Under the pieces are notes generated by a model that saw only the letters and a program-made list of their open reading frames with translations, had not been told where the DNA came from and did not search any database. A program made the position numbers and the translations under genes. Of a stretch of 64,000 bases of DNA, positions 24,578 to 32,254 are shown piece by piece. The stretch's first letter is position 1. Each line of letters starts with the position of its first letter. Origin of the DNA: Muribaculaceae bacterium (GTDB lineage Bacteria; Bacteroidota; Bacteroidia; Bacteroidales; Muribaculaceae); the NCBI GenBank assembly GCA_017557665.1, contig JAFYYI010000065.1:1-64000 (forward strand), in the 5' to 3' direction.

Positions 24578-26839
24578 ATGAATGGCGACAAGATAGTTAT
24601 CAAGGGGGCCAGGGAGAACAACCTCAAGGAGGTCTCCCTCGAGATTCCCAAGCATCAGATCACAGTGTTCACTGGCGTGTCGGGCTCCGGCAAGAGTTCG
24701 CTCGTGCTCGACACCATTGCGGCCAAGTCGCGCCGGGAGTTGAACGACACCTTCCCGTCGTTCGTCCAGCAGTACCTGCCCAAGTATGGCCGCCCTCACG
24801 TGGATGCCATCGAGAACCTGCCCATCGCCATCGTCATCGACCAGAAGAAGCCCGCCCAGAACTCGCGCTCGACCGTGGCGACATACACCGACATCGCCGC
24901 GCTGCTGCGCCTGTTGTTCTCGCGTGTGGGCCAGCCCTTTGTGGGCTATGCCGAGTCGTTCAGCTTCAACCACCCCGAGGGCAGCTGCCCGCGCTGCTCG
25001 GGCCTGGGCGAAATCCGTGAGCTGGACATCCACAAACTGGTGGACTTTGACAAGAGCCTCAACGACGAGGATACCATCCACTACATCGCCTTCGGCAAGG
25101 GCGGCTGGCGCTGGATACGCTACGCCCACAGCGGCCTGTTCGACCTGGACAAGAAAATCAAGGACTACAGCCCCGAGGAGCTCGACCTGTTCCTCAACAG
25201 CCCGCAGATTCGCCTCAAGAATCCCCCTGCCAACTGGCCCAAGTCGGCCAAGTATGAGGGCATCATCCCGCGCATGTACCGCAGCATCATCAACAGCGAG
25301 GAAGGTCTGCTGCATGCCGCCGTGCTCAACCCGATGCTCAACATGGGCGTCTGTCCCGACTGCCACGGCACGCGCCTGAGTCCGCGTGTGCTCTCGTGCA
25401 AGATTGACGGCATCAACATCGCCGACGCCTGTGCCATGTCCATCACGCGCCTCAACGAGTGGGTCAAGGCACTCACCTCGCCGCTGGCCGTGGACATCAA
25501 GCAGGCTATCAGTGCCCGGTTGACGGCACTCGAGGAAATCGGCCTGGGCTACCTAAGCCTGGAACGCGCCGTGGGCACCCTCTCGGGCGGCGAAGCCCAG
25601 CGCTGCAAAATCGCCAAATACATCAACTCGTCGCTGGCCGACGTGCTCTATATCCTCGACGAGCCCAGCACGGGCCTCCACGACCATGATATCGAGAAGA
25701 TGAAACATTCCGTCCGCCGCCTGCGTGACGCGGGCAACACCGTCCTGCTCGTCGAGCACCACCGCGAGATGATCGGCATCGCCGACCACATCGTGGACCT
25801 GGGTCCCGGACCGGGCAGCCAGGGTGGCCGCATCATCTTCGAGGGCAACTACCAGGAGCTGCTCCACAGCGGCACCAGCACGGGAGAGATGCTCAGCCGT
25901 CGCGGCGACTTCAAGGCCCAGCCGCGTGAGGTGAAGGAGACCTTCGCCTTGCGCCACGCCTCGCTGCACAACCTCAAGGACGTCTCCATCGACCTGCCCA
26001 TGGGCGTGCTGGCCGTCGTGGCCGGTGTGGCCGGTTCGGGCAAGAGCTCGTTGATGGAATGCTTCCGCCGCGAGCACGGCGACGTCATCTACATCAGCCA
26101 GAAGAACATCGGCGTCAGCCTGCGCTCCACCCCGGCGACCTATATGGACGTCGCGCCCGACATCCGCAAGCGCTTCGCCCGGGCCCACAAAATCAAGGAG
26201 CAGTATTTCACTTTCAACGGCAAGGGCGGCTGCCCCGTGTGCGGCGGCAAGGGCGTGGTCATCGCCGAGATGGCCTTCATGGACAACATCGAGACCACCT
26301 GCGAGGCCTGTCACGGCCTGCGCTATAGCCGCGAGGCCCTGCAATACACCGTCGACGGCATGAACATCGCCCAGGTGATGGACCTGTCGGTGCGCCGCGC
26401 CAGCCAATTCTTCAAGGGCACCGTCATCGAGGAGAAACTCAAGCCCATGATGGACGTCGGCCTGCACTACCTGCACCTCAACCAGGCGCTGAGCACCCTC
26501 TCGGGAGGCGAGCTGCAACGCCTCAAGATGGCCTCCTGCCTCAAGCAGTACACCATGCCCCTCGACCAGGGCGGCCAGCGCGGCGTGTTCGTCATCGACG
26601 AGCCCACCGACGGCCTCCACCTCAAGGACGTGCGCCACCTCATCGACCTGTTCGAGCAGATGGTCGATATAGGCAACACCGTCTATGTCATCGAGCACAA
26701 CACCGACGTCATCAAGGCAGCCGACCACGTCATCGAACTCGGCCCCGGCGCTGGCGATCTGGGCGGCACCATCGTCTTCCAGGGCACCCCCCACGCCATG
26801 CTCACCTGCCCCCAGTCCGTCACCGCCCCCTACCTGTAA
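24578..26839 (+). CDS. Short UvrA-like ABC ATPase (UvrA2 type)
   Basis: A 753-residue protein with two ABC modules as in UvrA. P-loops are GVSGSGKSS (about residue 34) and GVAGSGKSS (about 485). Signature motifs are LSGGEAQR and LSGGELQR, and both Walker B regions read DEP. Cysteine pairs CPRCSGLGE, CPDCHG, CPVCGGKG and CEACHG suggest zinc modules. It is nearly 200 residues shorter than canonical UvrA: the segment after RVGQPF runs straight into the zinc module, so the UvrB-binding domain appears to be missing. Such UvrA2-type proteins are linked to DNA-damage or drug tolerance, not to standard UvrB-dependent repair. It has its own promoter. Confidence 0.88.
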   Translation: MNGDKIVIKGARENNLKEVSLEIPKHQITVFTGVSGSGKSSLVLDTIAAKSRRELNDTFPSFVQQYLPKYGRPHVDAIENLPIAIVIDQKKPAQNSRSTVATYTDIAALLRLLFSRVGQPFVGYAESFSFNHPEGSCPRCSGLGEIRELDIHKLVDFDKSLNDEDTIHYIAFGKGGWRWIRYAHSGLFDLDKKIKDYSPEELDLFLNSPQIRLKNPPANWPKSAKYEGIIPRMYRSIINSEEGLLHAAVLNPMLNMGVCPDCHGTRLSPRVLSCKIDGINIADACAMSITRLNEWVKALTSPLAVDIKQAISARLTALEEIGLGYLSLERAVGTLSGGEAQRCKIAKYINSSLADVLYILDEPSTGLHDHDIEKMKHSVRRLRDAGNTVLLVEHHREMIGIADHIVDLGPGPGSQGGRIIFEGNYQELLHSGTSTGEMLSRRGDFKAQPREVKETFALRHASLHNLKDVSIDLPMGVLAVVAGVAGSGKSSLMECFRREHGDVIYISQKNIGVSLRSTPATYMDVAPDIRKRFARAHKIKEQYFTFNGKGGCPVCGGKGVVIAEMAFMDNIETTCEACHGLRYSREALQYTVDGMNIAQVMDLSVRRASQFFKGTVIEEKLKPMMDVGLHYLHLNQALSTLSGGELQRLKMASCLKQYTMPLDQGGQRGVFVIDEPTDGLHLKDVRHLIDLFEQMVDIGNTVYVIEHNTDVIKAADHVIELGPGAGDLGGTIVFQGTPHAMLTCPQSVTAPYL

Positions 26840-27144
26840 TCAAACAACAGATCAGTCTGAATCTTCTGGCGTCATCCGCCCATGCCTTCAAACAACATGG
26901 ACAATATTCACTACAACCATAACAACATGGCTGTCAAGCCTTCCGGCCCCACCCCATCAATAAAAGAAAACAATAAATACAATAAATACAATAACCGCCC
27001 CTAGACGGTTTCCACATGTGCGTGTACTTTTCCAGCTTTTCACTGCTGGGGTGGAAAAGCCGTGTGCATGTGAACGGGGTGGAAAAAGTGGAAAGGAGTG
27101 GAAGGGGGGCAGCGGGTCGACAACGCCTCCACCACGCTTATAGG
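26840..27144. other. Intergenic region with a long imperfect hairpin
   Basis: No gene seen. At 27013-27072 an imperfect palindrome pairs CACATG and CTTTTCCA arms with CATGTG and TGGAAAAG across a central ACTGCTGGGG part. Just after it the word GGGGTGGAAAA and variants (GTGGAAAGG, GTGGAAGG) recur. The stretch 26960-27000 is AAATACAAT-rich. Confidence 0.5.
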
Positions 27145-27369
27145 TGCCGATGCGGCGCAGCCCTTGACGATGTTCTGCTTGCCGGAACGGGCTACCTGTA
27201 GCATCTGATCGATGGTGCGGTCTTTACCATCCAGGTAGTTGTGGCAGAAGTAGCAGGTCATCTCGTAGATGACTTCGGCCTTCTGGTAAGAGAGCAACTT
27301 GCGGTAATTGCCACTGTGACGGATAAGTTTCTCGTCACCCTTGATAATAGTGTTTTTAATGTATTGTTG
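27145..27369 (-). pseudogene. Remnant of a four-helix-bundle protein gene
   Basis: The minus strand has an open frame without a start codon, encoding ...GDEKLIRHSGNYRKLLSYQK and AEVIYEMTCYFCHNYLDGKD, then RTIDQMLQVARSGKQNIV. This is the N-terminal half of the Bacteroidota four-helix-bundle family related to 23S rRNA intervening-sequence proteins (the suffix-domain type). Homology is lost after KGCAASA, where the family would continue with a long helical half. There is no start codon and no C-terminal half, so it is a decayed fragment. It lies upstream of ruvB on the opposite strand. Confidence 0.65.
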
Positions 27370-27383
27370 CTAATTAAATGATT

Positions 27384-27440
27384 AAAGGTCGTTAAGGACT
27401 TTAAGGACCTTAGGGACTTTTGGGTCTTTAGGGTCCTTTG
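27384..27440 (+). repeat. AAGGACCTTAGGGACTTT-type words before ruvB
   Basis: Degenerate words (GTTAAGGACTTTAAGGACC, TTAGGGACTTTTGGGTC, TTTAGGGTCCTTTGG) form an imperfect hairpin in which AAGGACC pairs with GGTCCTT. This is another word-type intergenic element, upstream of the ruvB promoter. Confidence 0.6.
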
Positions 27441-27496
27441 GCTTTCCTTTGAGATTGCAAATTTCGGGAAAAAGTGGATACTAAGAAACTTTTTTG

Positions 27497-27504
27497 TATC
27501 TTTG
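27497..27504 (+). promoter_or_regulatory. -7 box of ruvB
   Basis: TATCTTTG, ending nine bases before the ATG at 27514. The 5' leader would be only a few bases long. It rules out the in-frame TTG at 27502, which lies inside the box. Confidence 0.65.
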
Positions 27505-27513
27505 CCGTTTGGT

Positions 27514-28533
27514 ATGGAAGAGGAATTTGACATCAGACGGGAGTCGTTGAAAACCGATCAGGATTTTGAGCGGGCGTTGAGGCCTGTACGCTTTGAGGAC
27601 TTTGCCGGACAGGACAAGATTATCGAGAACCTGCGCGTGTTTGTCGCTGCGGCCAAGATGCGCGGCGAGTCGCTGGACCATGTGCTGTTCCACGGTCCTC
27701 CGGGCCTGGGCAAGACGACGTTGAGCAACATCATCGCCAACGAGCTGGGCGTGGGTTTCAAGGTGACATCGGGTCCTGTGCTGGACAAGCCGGGCGACCT
27801 GGCCGGCCTGCTGACGTCGCTCGACGAGAACGACGTGCTGTTTATCGACGAGATTCACCGCCTGAGTCCCATCGTGGAGGAGTACCTCTACAGCGCGATG
27901 GAGGACTACCGCATCGACATCATGATTGACAAGGGCCCGGGTGCCCGGTCGGTGCAGCTGACGCTGGCTCCGTTCACCCTCATCGGGGCGACAACACGCA
28001 GCGGCCTGCTGACGTCGCCGCTGAGGGCCCGTTTCGGCATCAACTGCCACCTGGAATACTATGACCACAAGGTGCTGGAGGGCATCATCCGCCGCTCGGC
28101 ACGTCTGCTGGCAGTTCCCATCGACGACAAGGCGGCCATCGAGATTGCCCTGCGCAGCCGTGGCACGCCCCGTATCGCCAACTCGCTGCTGCGCCGCGTG
28201 CGCGACTTTGCCCAGGTGAAAGGCAGCGGCCGCATCGACCTGGAAATCGCGCGCTATGCCCTGGAGGCGCTGAACATCGACAAATATGGCCTTGACGAGA
28301 TTGACAACAAGATATTGCTGACCATCATCGACAAGTTCGGCGGCGGCCCCGTGGGCCTGAACACCATCGCCACGGCGATGAACGAGGACGCCGGCACCAT
28401 CGAGGAGGTCTATGAGCCCTACCTCATCAAGGAAGGTTTCATCAACCGCACCCCGCGCGGCCGTGAGGCGACCACGCTGGCCTACAACCACCTGAAGCGC
28501 GAGCGCCCGGGCGAAGTGGGAAGCATTTTTTAG
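27514..28533 (+). CDS. ruvB: Holliday junction branch-migration helicase RuvB
   Basis: A 339-residue hexameric AAA+ motor that drives branch migration with RuvA. Walker A is GPPGLGKTT, Walker [10 protein letters not shown], the sensor/arginine region [20 protein letters not shown], and the C-terminal winged helix has [11 protein letters not shown] and [17 protein letters not shown]. Length is normal. The ATG at 27514 gives [11 protein letters not shown]. It stands alone here, without ruvA or ruvC. The flippase gene follows after a 117-base hairpin-forming repeat. Confidence 0.97.
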   Translation: MEEEFDIRRESLKTDQDFERALRPVRFEDFAGQDKIIENLRVFVAAAKMRGESLDHVLFHGPPGLGKTTLSNIIANELGVGFKVTSGPVLDKPGDLAGLLTSLDENDVLFIDEIHRLSPIVEEYLYSAMEDYRIDIMIDKGPGARSVQLTLAPFTLIGATTRSGLLTSPLRARFGINCHLEYYDHKVLEGIIRRSARLLAVPIDDKAAIEIALRSRGTPRIANSLLRRVRDFAQVKGSGRIDLEIARYALEALNIDKYGLDEIDNKILLTIIDKFGGGPVGLNTIATAMNEDAGTIEEVYEPYLIKEGFINRTPRGREATTLAYNHLKRERPGEVGSIF

Positions 28534-28535
28534 TG

Positions 28536-28646
28536 TACAGTGAACAGTGAATAGTTAACAGTTGGCATCCACGCTCTCTAGTTCAACTGTTCAACTATTA
28601 ACTGTCAACTAATAACTGTTAACTGTTATCTGTTAACTATCAACTG
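28536..28646 (+). repeat. AACTGTTAAC-type repeat hairpin before the flippase gene
   Basis: A left arm of CAGTGAACAGTGAATAGTTA-type words and a right arm of CAACTGTTCAACTATTAACT-type words are near reverse complements around the loop GCATCCACGCTCTCTAG. Extra copies (AATAACTGTTAACTGTTAT) follow up to four bases before the ATG. The same type of element precedes the glycosyltransferase at 44798. Confidence 0.85.
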
Positions 28647-28650
28647 ATTT

Positions 28651-30138
28651 ATGGCTAACCTGAAATCACTGGCAAAAGACACCGCTATCTACGGCCTGAG
28701 CAGCATCGTGGCCCGTTTTGTCAACTACCTGCTCGTGCCGATACAGACCATGAAATTTGCCTCGACGGGAGGCGAATACGGCATCATCACCAACGTTTAT
28801 GCCTACGTGGCGATTCTGATTATGGTGCTGACCTTCGGCATGGAAACGACGTTCTTCAGGTTCATGAACAAGGAGGGCATGAACCGGGAGAAGGTGTATT
28901 CCACAGTGCTCAGGATGGTGGGCACGGTGGGCCTGGTGACATCGTTGATTGTGGTGCTCTTCTGCAAGCAGATAGCCGGTCTGCTGGGCTACGGCGACCA
29001 TCCGGAATATGTGGTGGTGATGTATATCACGGTGGCCCTTGACGCCTTCACGGCCATTGCCTTCGCCTACTTGCGCTGCGAGCACAAGCCCATCAAATTT
29101 GCCACGCTCAAGATTGCCAACATCGGCCTGAACATCGTGCTCAACCTGATTTACTTTTTCGGCTTGCCGATGCTTCATCTCAACCCGTTCGGCATGTACG
29201 GCGAGACCTTCCACTACGACGTGGTGTGGGTGTTCTACATCAACCTGTTCTGCTCGATGTTCAACCTGGTGTTCCTGAACAAGGAGCTCCGGGGCATCAA
29301 ATACGGATTTGACACAACGATGTGCCGCCAGATGTGGTCCTACGCCTGGCCCATCCTGGTCATGGGCATTGCCGGACAGCTCAACCAGAGCCTGTCGCAG
29401 ATCATGTTCCCCAAGGTTTACCCGGGCGCCAACGCGATGAGCGAGCTGGGCATCTACGGTGCATGCATCAAGATTGCCATGATCATGATGATGATTACCC
29501 AGGCTTTCCGCTTTGCTTACGAGCCGTTTGTCTTCAGCAAGGTGAAGGACAAGGACAGCAAGGAGGTCTATGCCCAGACGATGAAATACTACATCATCTT
29601 CACGCTGCTGGCCTTCCTCGTGGTGATGGCCTATCTTGACCTGCTCAAGTACCTGATTGGCGAGAGTTACTGGAGCGGCCTGCGCGTGGTGCCCATCGTG
29701 ATGGCCGCCGAGATTGTGTTCGGTGTGTTCTTCAACCTCTCGTTCTGGTACAAGTTGACCGACCGCACCATCTGGGGTGCCTATTTCTCGGGCATCGGGG
29801 CCGTGGTGCTCTTCATCATTAACCTGCTGCTGATTCCGCACTTCAGCTACATGGCATGTGCCTGGGCCGGACTTATCGCCTACAGCGTGTCGATGCTGCT
29901 GTCTTATTTCATCGGGCAGAAGTATTTCCCCGTGGCCTACCCGCTGCGCGACATCGCCCTGTATACCGTCGTGGCCGGCGTCCTGTTTGCCGCCATGATG
30001 CTGCCCGTGGAGAACACGTGGCTCAGGCTGGCCTTCCGCACCGTGCTGCTGTTGCTGTTTGTGGGGTTCATCTTCCGCAAGGAGCACCTGGGGCCGATGC
30101 TTGCCAAGCTGCCCGTGGTTGGGCGGTTGTTCAGGTGA
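28651..30138 (+). CDS. Polysaccharide flippase (MATE/Wzx-type)
   Basis: A 495-residue integral membrane protein with about 14 helices, of the oligosaccharide flippase / MurJ-like superfamily. The N-terminus LAKDTAIYGLSSIVARFVNY is the usual first helix of such flippases. Conserved polar helices include GMETTFFRFMNKE and GIAGQLNQSLSQIMFP. It would move a lipid-linked sugar across the inner membrane, but the substrate is not visible and no glycosyltransferase cluster surrounds it. It follows ruvB and ends at the hairpin at 30213-30240. Confidence 0.88.
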   Translation: MANLKSLAKDTAIYGLSSIVARFVNYLLVPIQTMKFASTGGEYGIITNVYAYVAILIMVLTFGMETTFFRFMNKEGMNREKVYSTVLRMVGTVGLVTSLIVVLFCKQIAGLLGYGDHPEYVVVMYITVALDAFTAIAFAYLRCEHKPIKFATLKIANIGLNIVLNLIYFFGLPMLHLNPFGMYGETFHYDVVWVFYINLFCSMFNLVFLNKELRGIKYGFDTTMCRQMWSYAWPILVMGIAGQLNQSLSQIMFPKVYPGANAMSELGIYGACIKIAMIMMMITQAFRFAYEPFVFSKVKDKDSKEVYAQTMKYYIIFTLLAFLVVMAYLDLLKYLIGESYWSGLRVVPIVMAAEIVFGVFFNLSFWYKLTDRTIWGAYFSGIGAVVLFIINLLLIPHFSYMACAWAGLIAYSVSMLLSYFIGQKYFPVAYPLRDIALYTVVAGVLFAAMMLPVENTWLRLAFRTVLLLLFVGFIFRKEHLGPMLAKLPVVGRLFR

Positions 30139-30154
30139 ACGGACGGGACAGGAT

Positions 30155-30210
30155 AAAACGGACGGGACGGACGCGCGTCCGCGCGGACGAAACGAACGAA
30201 ACGAACAAAA
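30155..30210. repeat. GC-rich word repeats after the flippase gene
   Basis: CGGACGGGAC occurs twice. GGACGCGCGTCC is a perfect 12-bp palindrome. GAAACGAAC-type words follow. All lie between the flippase stop and the terminator, and no coding potential was seen. Confidence 0.6.
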
Positions 30211-30212
30211 CC

Positions 30213-30240
30213 GAGGGAACGGACTGGCATCCGCTCCCTC
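30213..30240. terminator. Bidirectional terminator hairpin
   Basis: GAGGGA-A-CGGA / TCCG-C-TCCCTC with loop CTGGCA. On the minus strand it is followed by GGTTTTGTT, and on the plus strand by ATTGTT. It separates the convergent flippase gene and the dockerin-protein gene ending at 30262. Confidence 0.75.
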
Positions 30241-30261
30241 ATTGTTATCGGTCAGGGTGGT

Positions 30262-32217
30262 TTAGTGTTGCAAGATGTAGTCGATGAGGACGTTCACATC
30301 GGCAATGTTGACCTCTTTGTCACCATTCACGTCGCCCTTGTAGATGGTCACGTACTCATGGGCATGATAGACAATCGACACGGGATAGAACTGATACAAG
30401 CCCTTGTAAACCGACAGGAAGCCCGCGATGTCATATTTGCCGTACAAGGGGTCCTTGATGAGCCTTCCCCCTATCAGAATTTCGTTGACGACGGCATTCA
30501 CGTCGCCAATGTTGATCTCACAGTCATCGTTGGGGTCAAAGTCGCATTCAGGCAGTGGGTTGTAGATCACAACCGGGACTCCGAACCTGTTGTAAACCGC
30601 CATCTCTCCCGTATCATCGGACAACAGGTTCTCGTTGTAGTCCACACCGCGGAGGAGGAGATACCAGTTCACCATATCTGCCGAAATCTCCTCAATGGGC
30701 ATCTCGATGGGTTCAACCGGGTCGTCATGATAGGCGAGCACAAAGGTCTCGTCGACAGGGATTAATTCCTCGACACCGGCATACTCCGTAACGGAGAATC
30801 TCGGATTGAGGATGACGTCACCATTGACAAAATGGTTGGTAAGATGGCCGTATATCAACTTGAACTCACCCTTATCCTCATCTAAATCCAATGGGACGAC
30901 AGCCCCCGGGTCGACATCGGAATCCGTCCGATAGAGTTTGGCATACATGTAGGGGTTGGACTGATAGATGACCTTGATGACGGTTCCTTGAGGCTGCGGC
31001 GCTTGGATTACGATGGGCAGCAACTGGTAGATGCAACCGGTCACAGGGTCCCCATGGGAGCCCACAACGCCGATGACGTCATAGGTGAGGCTCAAGTCGG
31101 AGGGCATGCCAGGGCCCATGCCGAAGCGGACGGCAGCCTGATTGCCGTAGCCGTCGGTGATCCAGTAGCCTGAACCGTCATTGACGAACCTGACGCCATT
31201 GAGTTTCACAAGATGGGCAAAGGTCTCATGCCCGATACGGTCGGCAGTGATGAGTTCGGGCTCGAGGGGGACATTGCCTGACGCCGGTTGGAAACCGCTC
31301 AAATCGGCCAGTTCACGTTCACAGGCATAGGTCTTCATGGTGCCGACAAAACCTGCCGGAATCACGTCACCGGTCACATAGGACTGGTGGGTCTGGCCAT
31401 AGAACAAGCCATATCCCGACTCATCCTTGACAAACAAGTAAGAGTTCTTTTGCACCACCACGGTGACGGGATTGACAAACAGCACCACAGAGCCGTCGGC
31501 CAGCAGAGTGGCCTCCCAGATATTCTGTACCGGGGTCACCTGAGCATGGACATCAAAGACATAGTCGGCCTGCACCACGTGGCTCACCTTGTCATCGATG
31601 GCCGAGATGGCCTTCACGGTGGTGTTCTCGCTGACCATGAAGGGGTCGGTGTACAGGGCGGATGACGTGGTGGGGTCGCTGCCGTCGGTGGTGTAGTAGA
31701 TGCTCGCGCCCTCGGTTCGACAGGAGATGATGACCTCCAAGGGGTCGTAATAGGTGCCTGAGGCCGGCTTGATAACGGGAGCAGAAAGCCCTCCCTCGCC
31801 GATAGTCACGGTAATCCTGGTGATGCGCACCTGGCTCAAGGAGGCCGTGAAAACGACTTGCTCGTCGTTGCCGACCCACGTGCCCGTCTTGCCCTCCCAA
31901 GTGTATTCTCCCGGCGCGGCGGTAAAGCAGCCTGGGCCAAACTGGGCATCACCCTCGGTTATGCACTCGATGAAGATTTCATTTATCTGGCCCACCGACG
32001 AGGTCACTGTCATCGTCTGGTTCTTGTAAACGCGGTAGTGATTGCTGGCAATCTTGCCATTGGACACCTCAATCTTGATGCCATCCTTCTCAATCCAGTA
32101 GGCATGAGCCACATCGTCGCCCGTGCCCAAGTCAAGACTGGCATCAAAGGTGACCTCATCGGCCCAAGCCGAAGCGGCCAGCAGTCCAATGGTCAGCAAA
32201 GCAAAAAATCTTTTCAT
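30262..32217 (-). CDS. Secreted protein with chitobiase-like, OB-like and dockerin-like modules
   Basis: A 651-residue exported protein. In order: signal peptide (1-19), an N-terminal ligand-type domain containing DGIKIEVSNGKIAS (about 45-145), a chitobiase/BHA C-terminal-like Ig domain with IYYTTDGSDPTTSS (about 150-225), two OB-fold-like modules with SYLFVKDESGYGLFYG (about 240-560), and two dockerin-like calcium repeats, NDDCEINIGDVNAVVNEIL and GDVNGDKEVNIADVNVLI. No enzyme domain was recognised. It is a paralogue of the 830-residue protein at 34290. It lies 37 bases downstream of the gene at 32255, probably in one operon. Confidence 0.85.
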   Translation of the reverse strand: MKRFFALLTIGLLAASAWADEVTFDASLDLGTGDDVAHAYWIEKDGIKIEVSNGKIASNHYRVYKNQTMTVTSSVGQINEIFIECITEGDAQFGPGCFTAAPGEYTWEGKTGTWVGNDEQVVFTASLSQVRITRITVTIGEGGLSAPVIKPASGTYYDPLEVIISCRTEGASIYYTTDGSDPTTSSALYTDPFMVSENTTVKAISAIDDKVSHVVQADYVFDVHAQVTPVQNIWEATLLADGSVVLFVNPVTVVVQKNSYLFVKDESGYGLFYGQTHQSYVTGDVIPAGFVGTMKTYACERELADLSGFQPASGNVPLEPELITADRIGHETFAHLVKLNGVRFVNDGSGYWITDGYGNQAAVRFGMGPGMPSDLSLTYDVIGVVGSHGDPVTGCIYQLLPIVIQAPQPQGTVIKVIYQSNPYMYAKLYRTDSDVDPGAVVPLDLDEDKGEFKLIYGHLTNHFVNGDVILNPRFSVTEYAGVEELIPVDETFVLAYHDDPVEPIEMPIEEISADMVNWYLLLRGVDYNENLLSDDTGEMAVYNRFGVPVVIYNPLPECDFDPNDDCEINIGDVNAVVNEILIGGRLIKDPLYGKYDIAGFLSVYKGLYQFYPVSIVYHAHEYVTIYKGDVNGDKEVNIADVNVLIDYILQH

Positions 32218-32254
32218 TTCGATAAGGTTTTAGTTGATTACAGGCAGCCCGGAA

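Noticed and set aside
22370..25366. Very long open frame (about 1,000 codons) on the minus strand
   Set aside because: It lies antisense to the prolyl oligopeptidase and UvrA-like genes, has a Val/Leu/Gly/Asp-biased composition typical of a mirror frame of GC-rich genes, and matches no domain.
26840..27513. Insertion sequence or integrated element between the UvrA-like gene and ruvB
   Set aside because: No transposase or integrase fragment, no terminal inverted repeats and no target-site duplication were seen; only the four-helix remnant and repeats.
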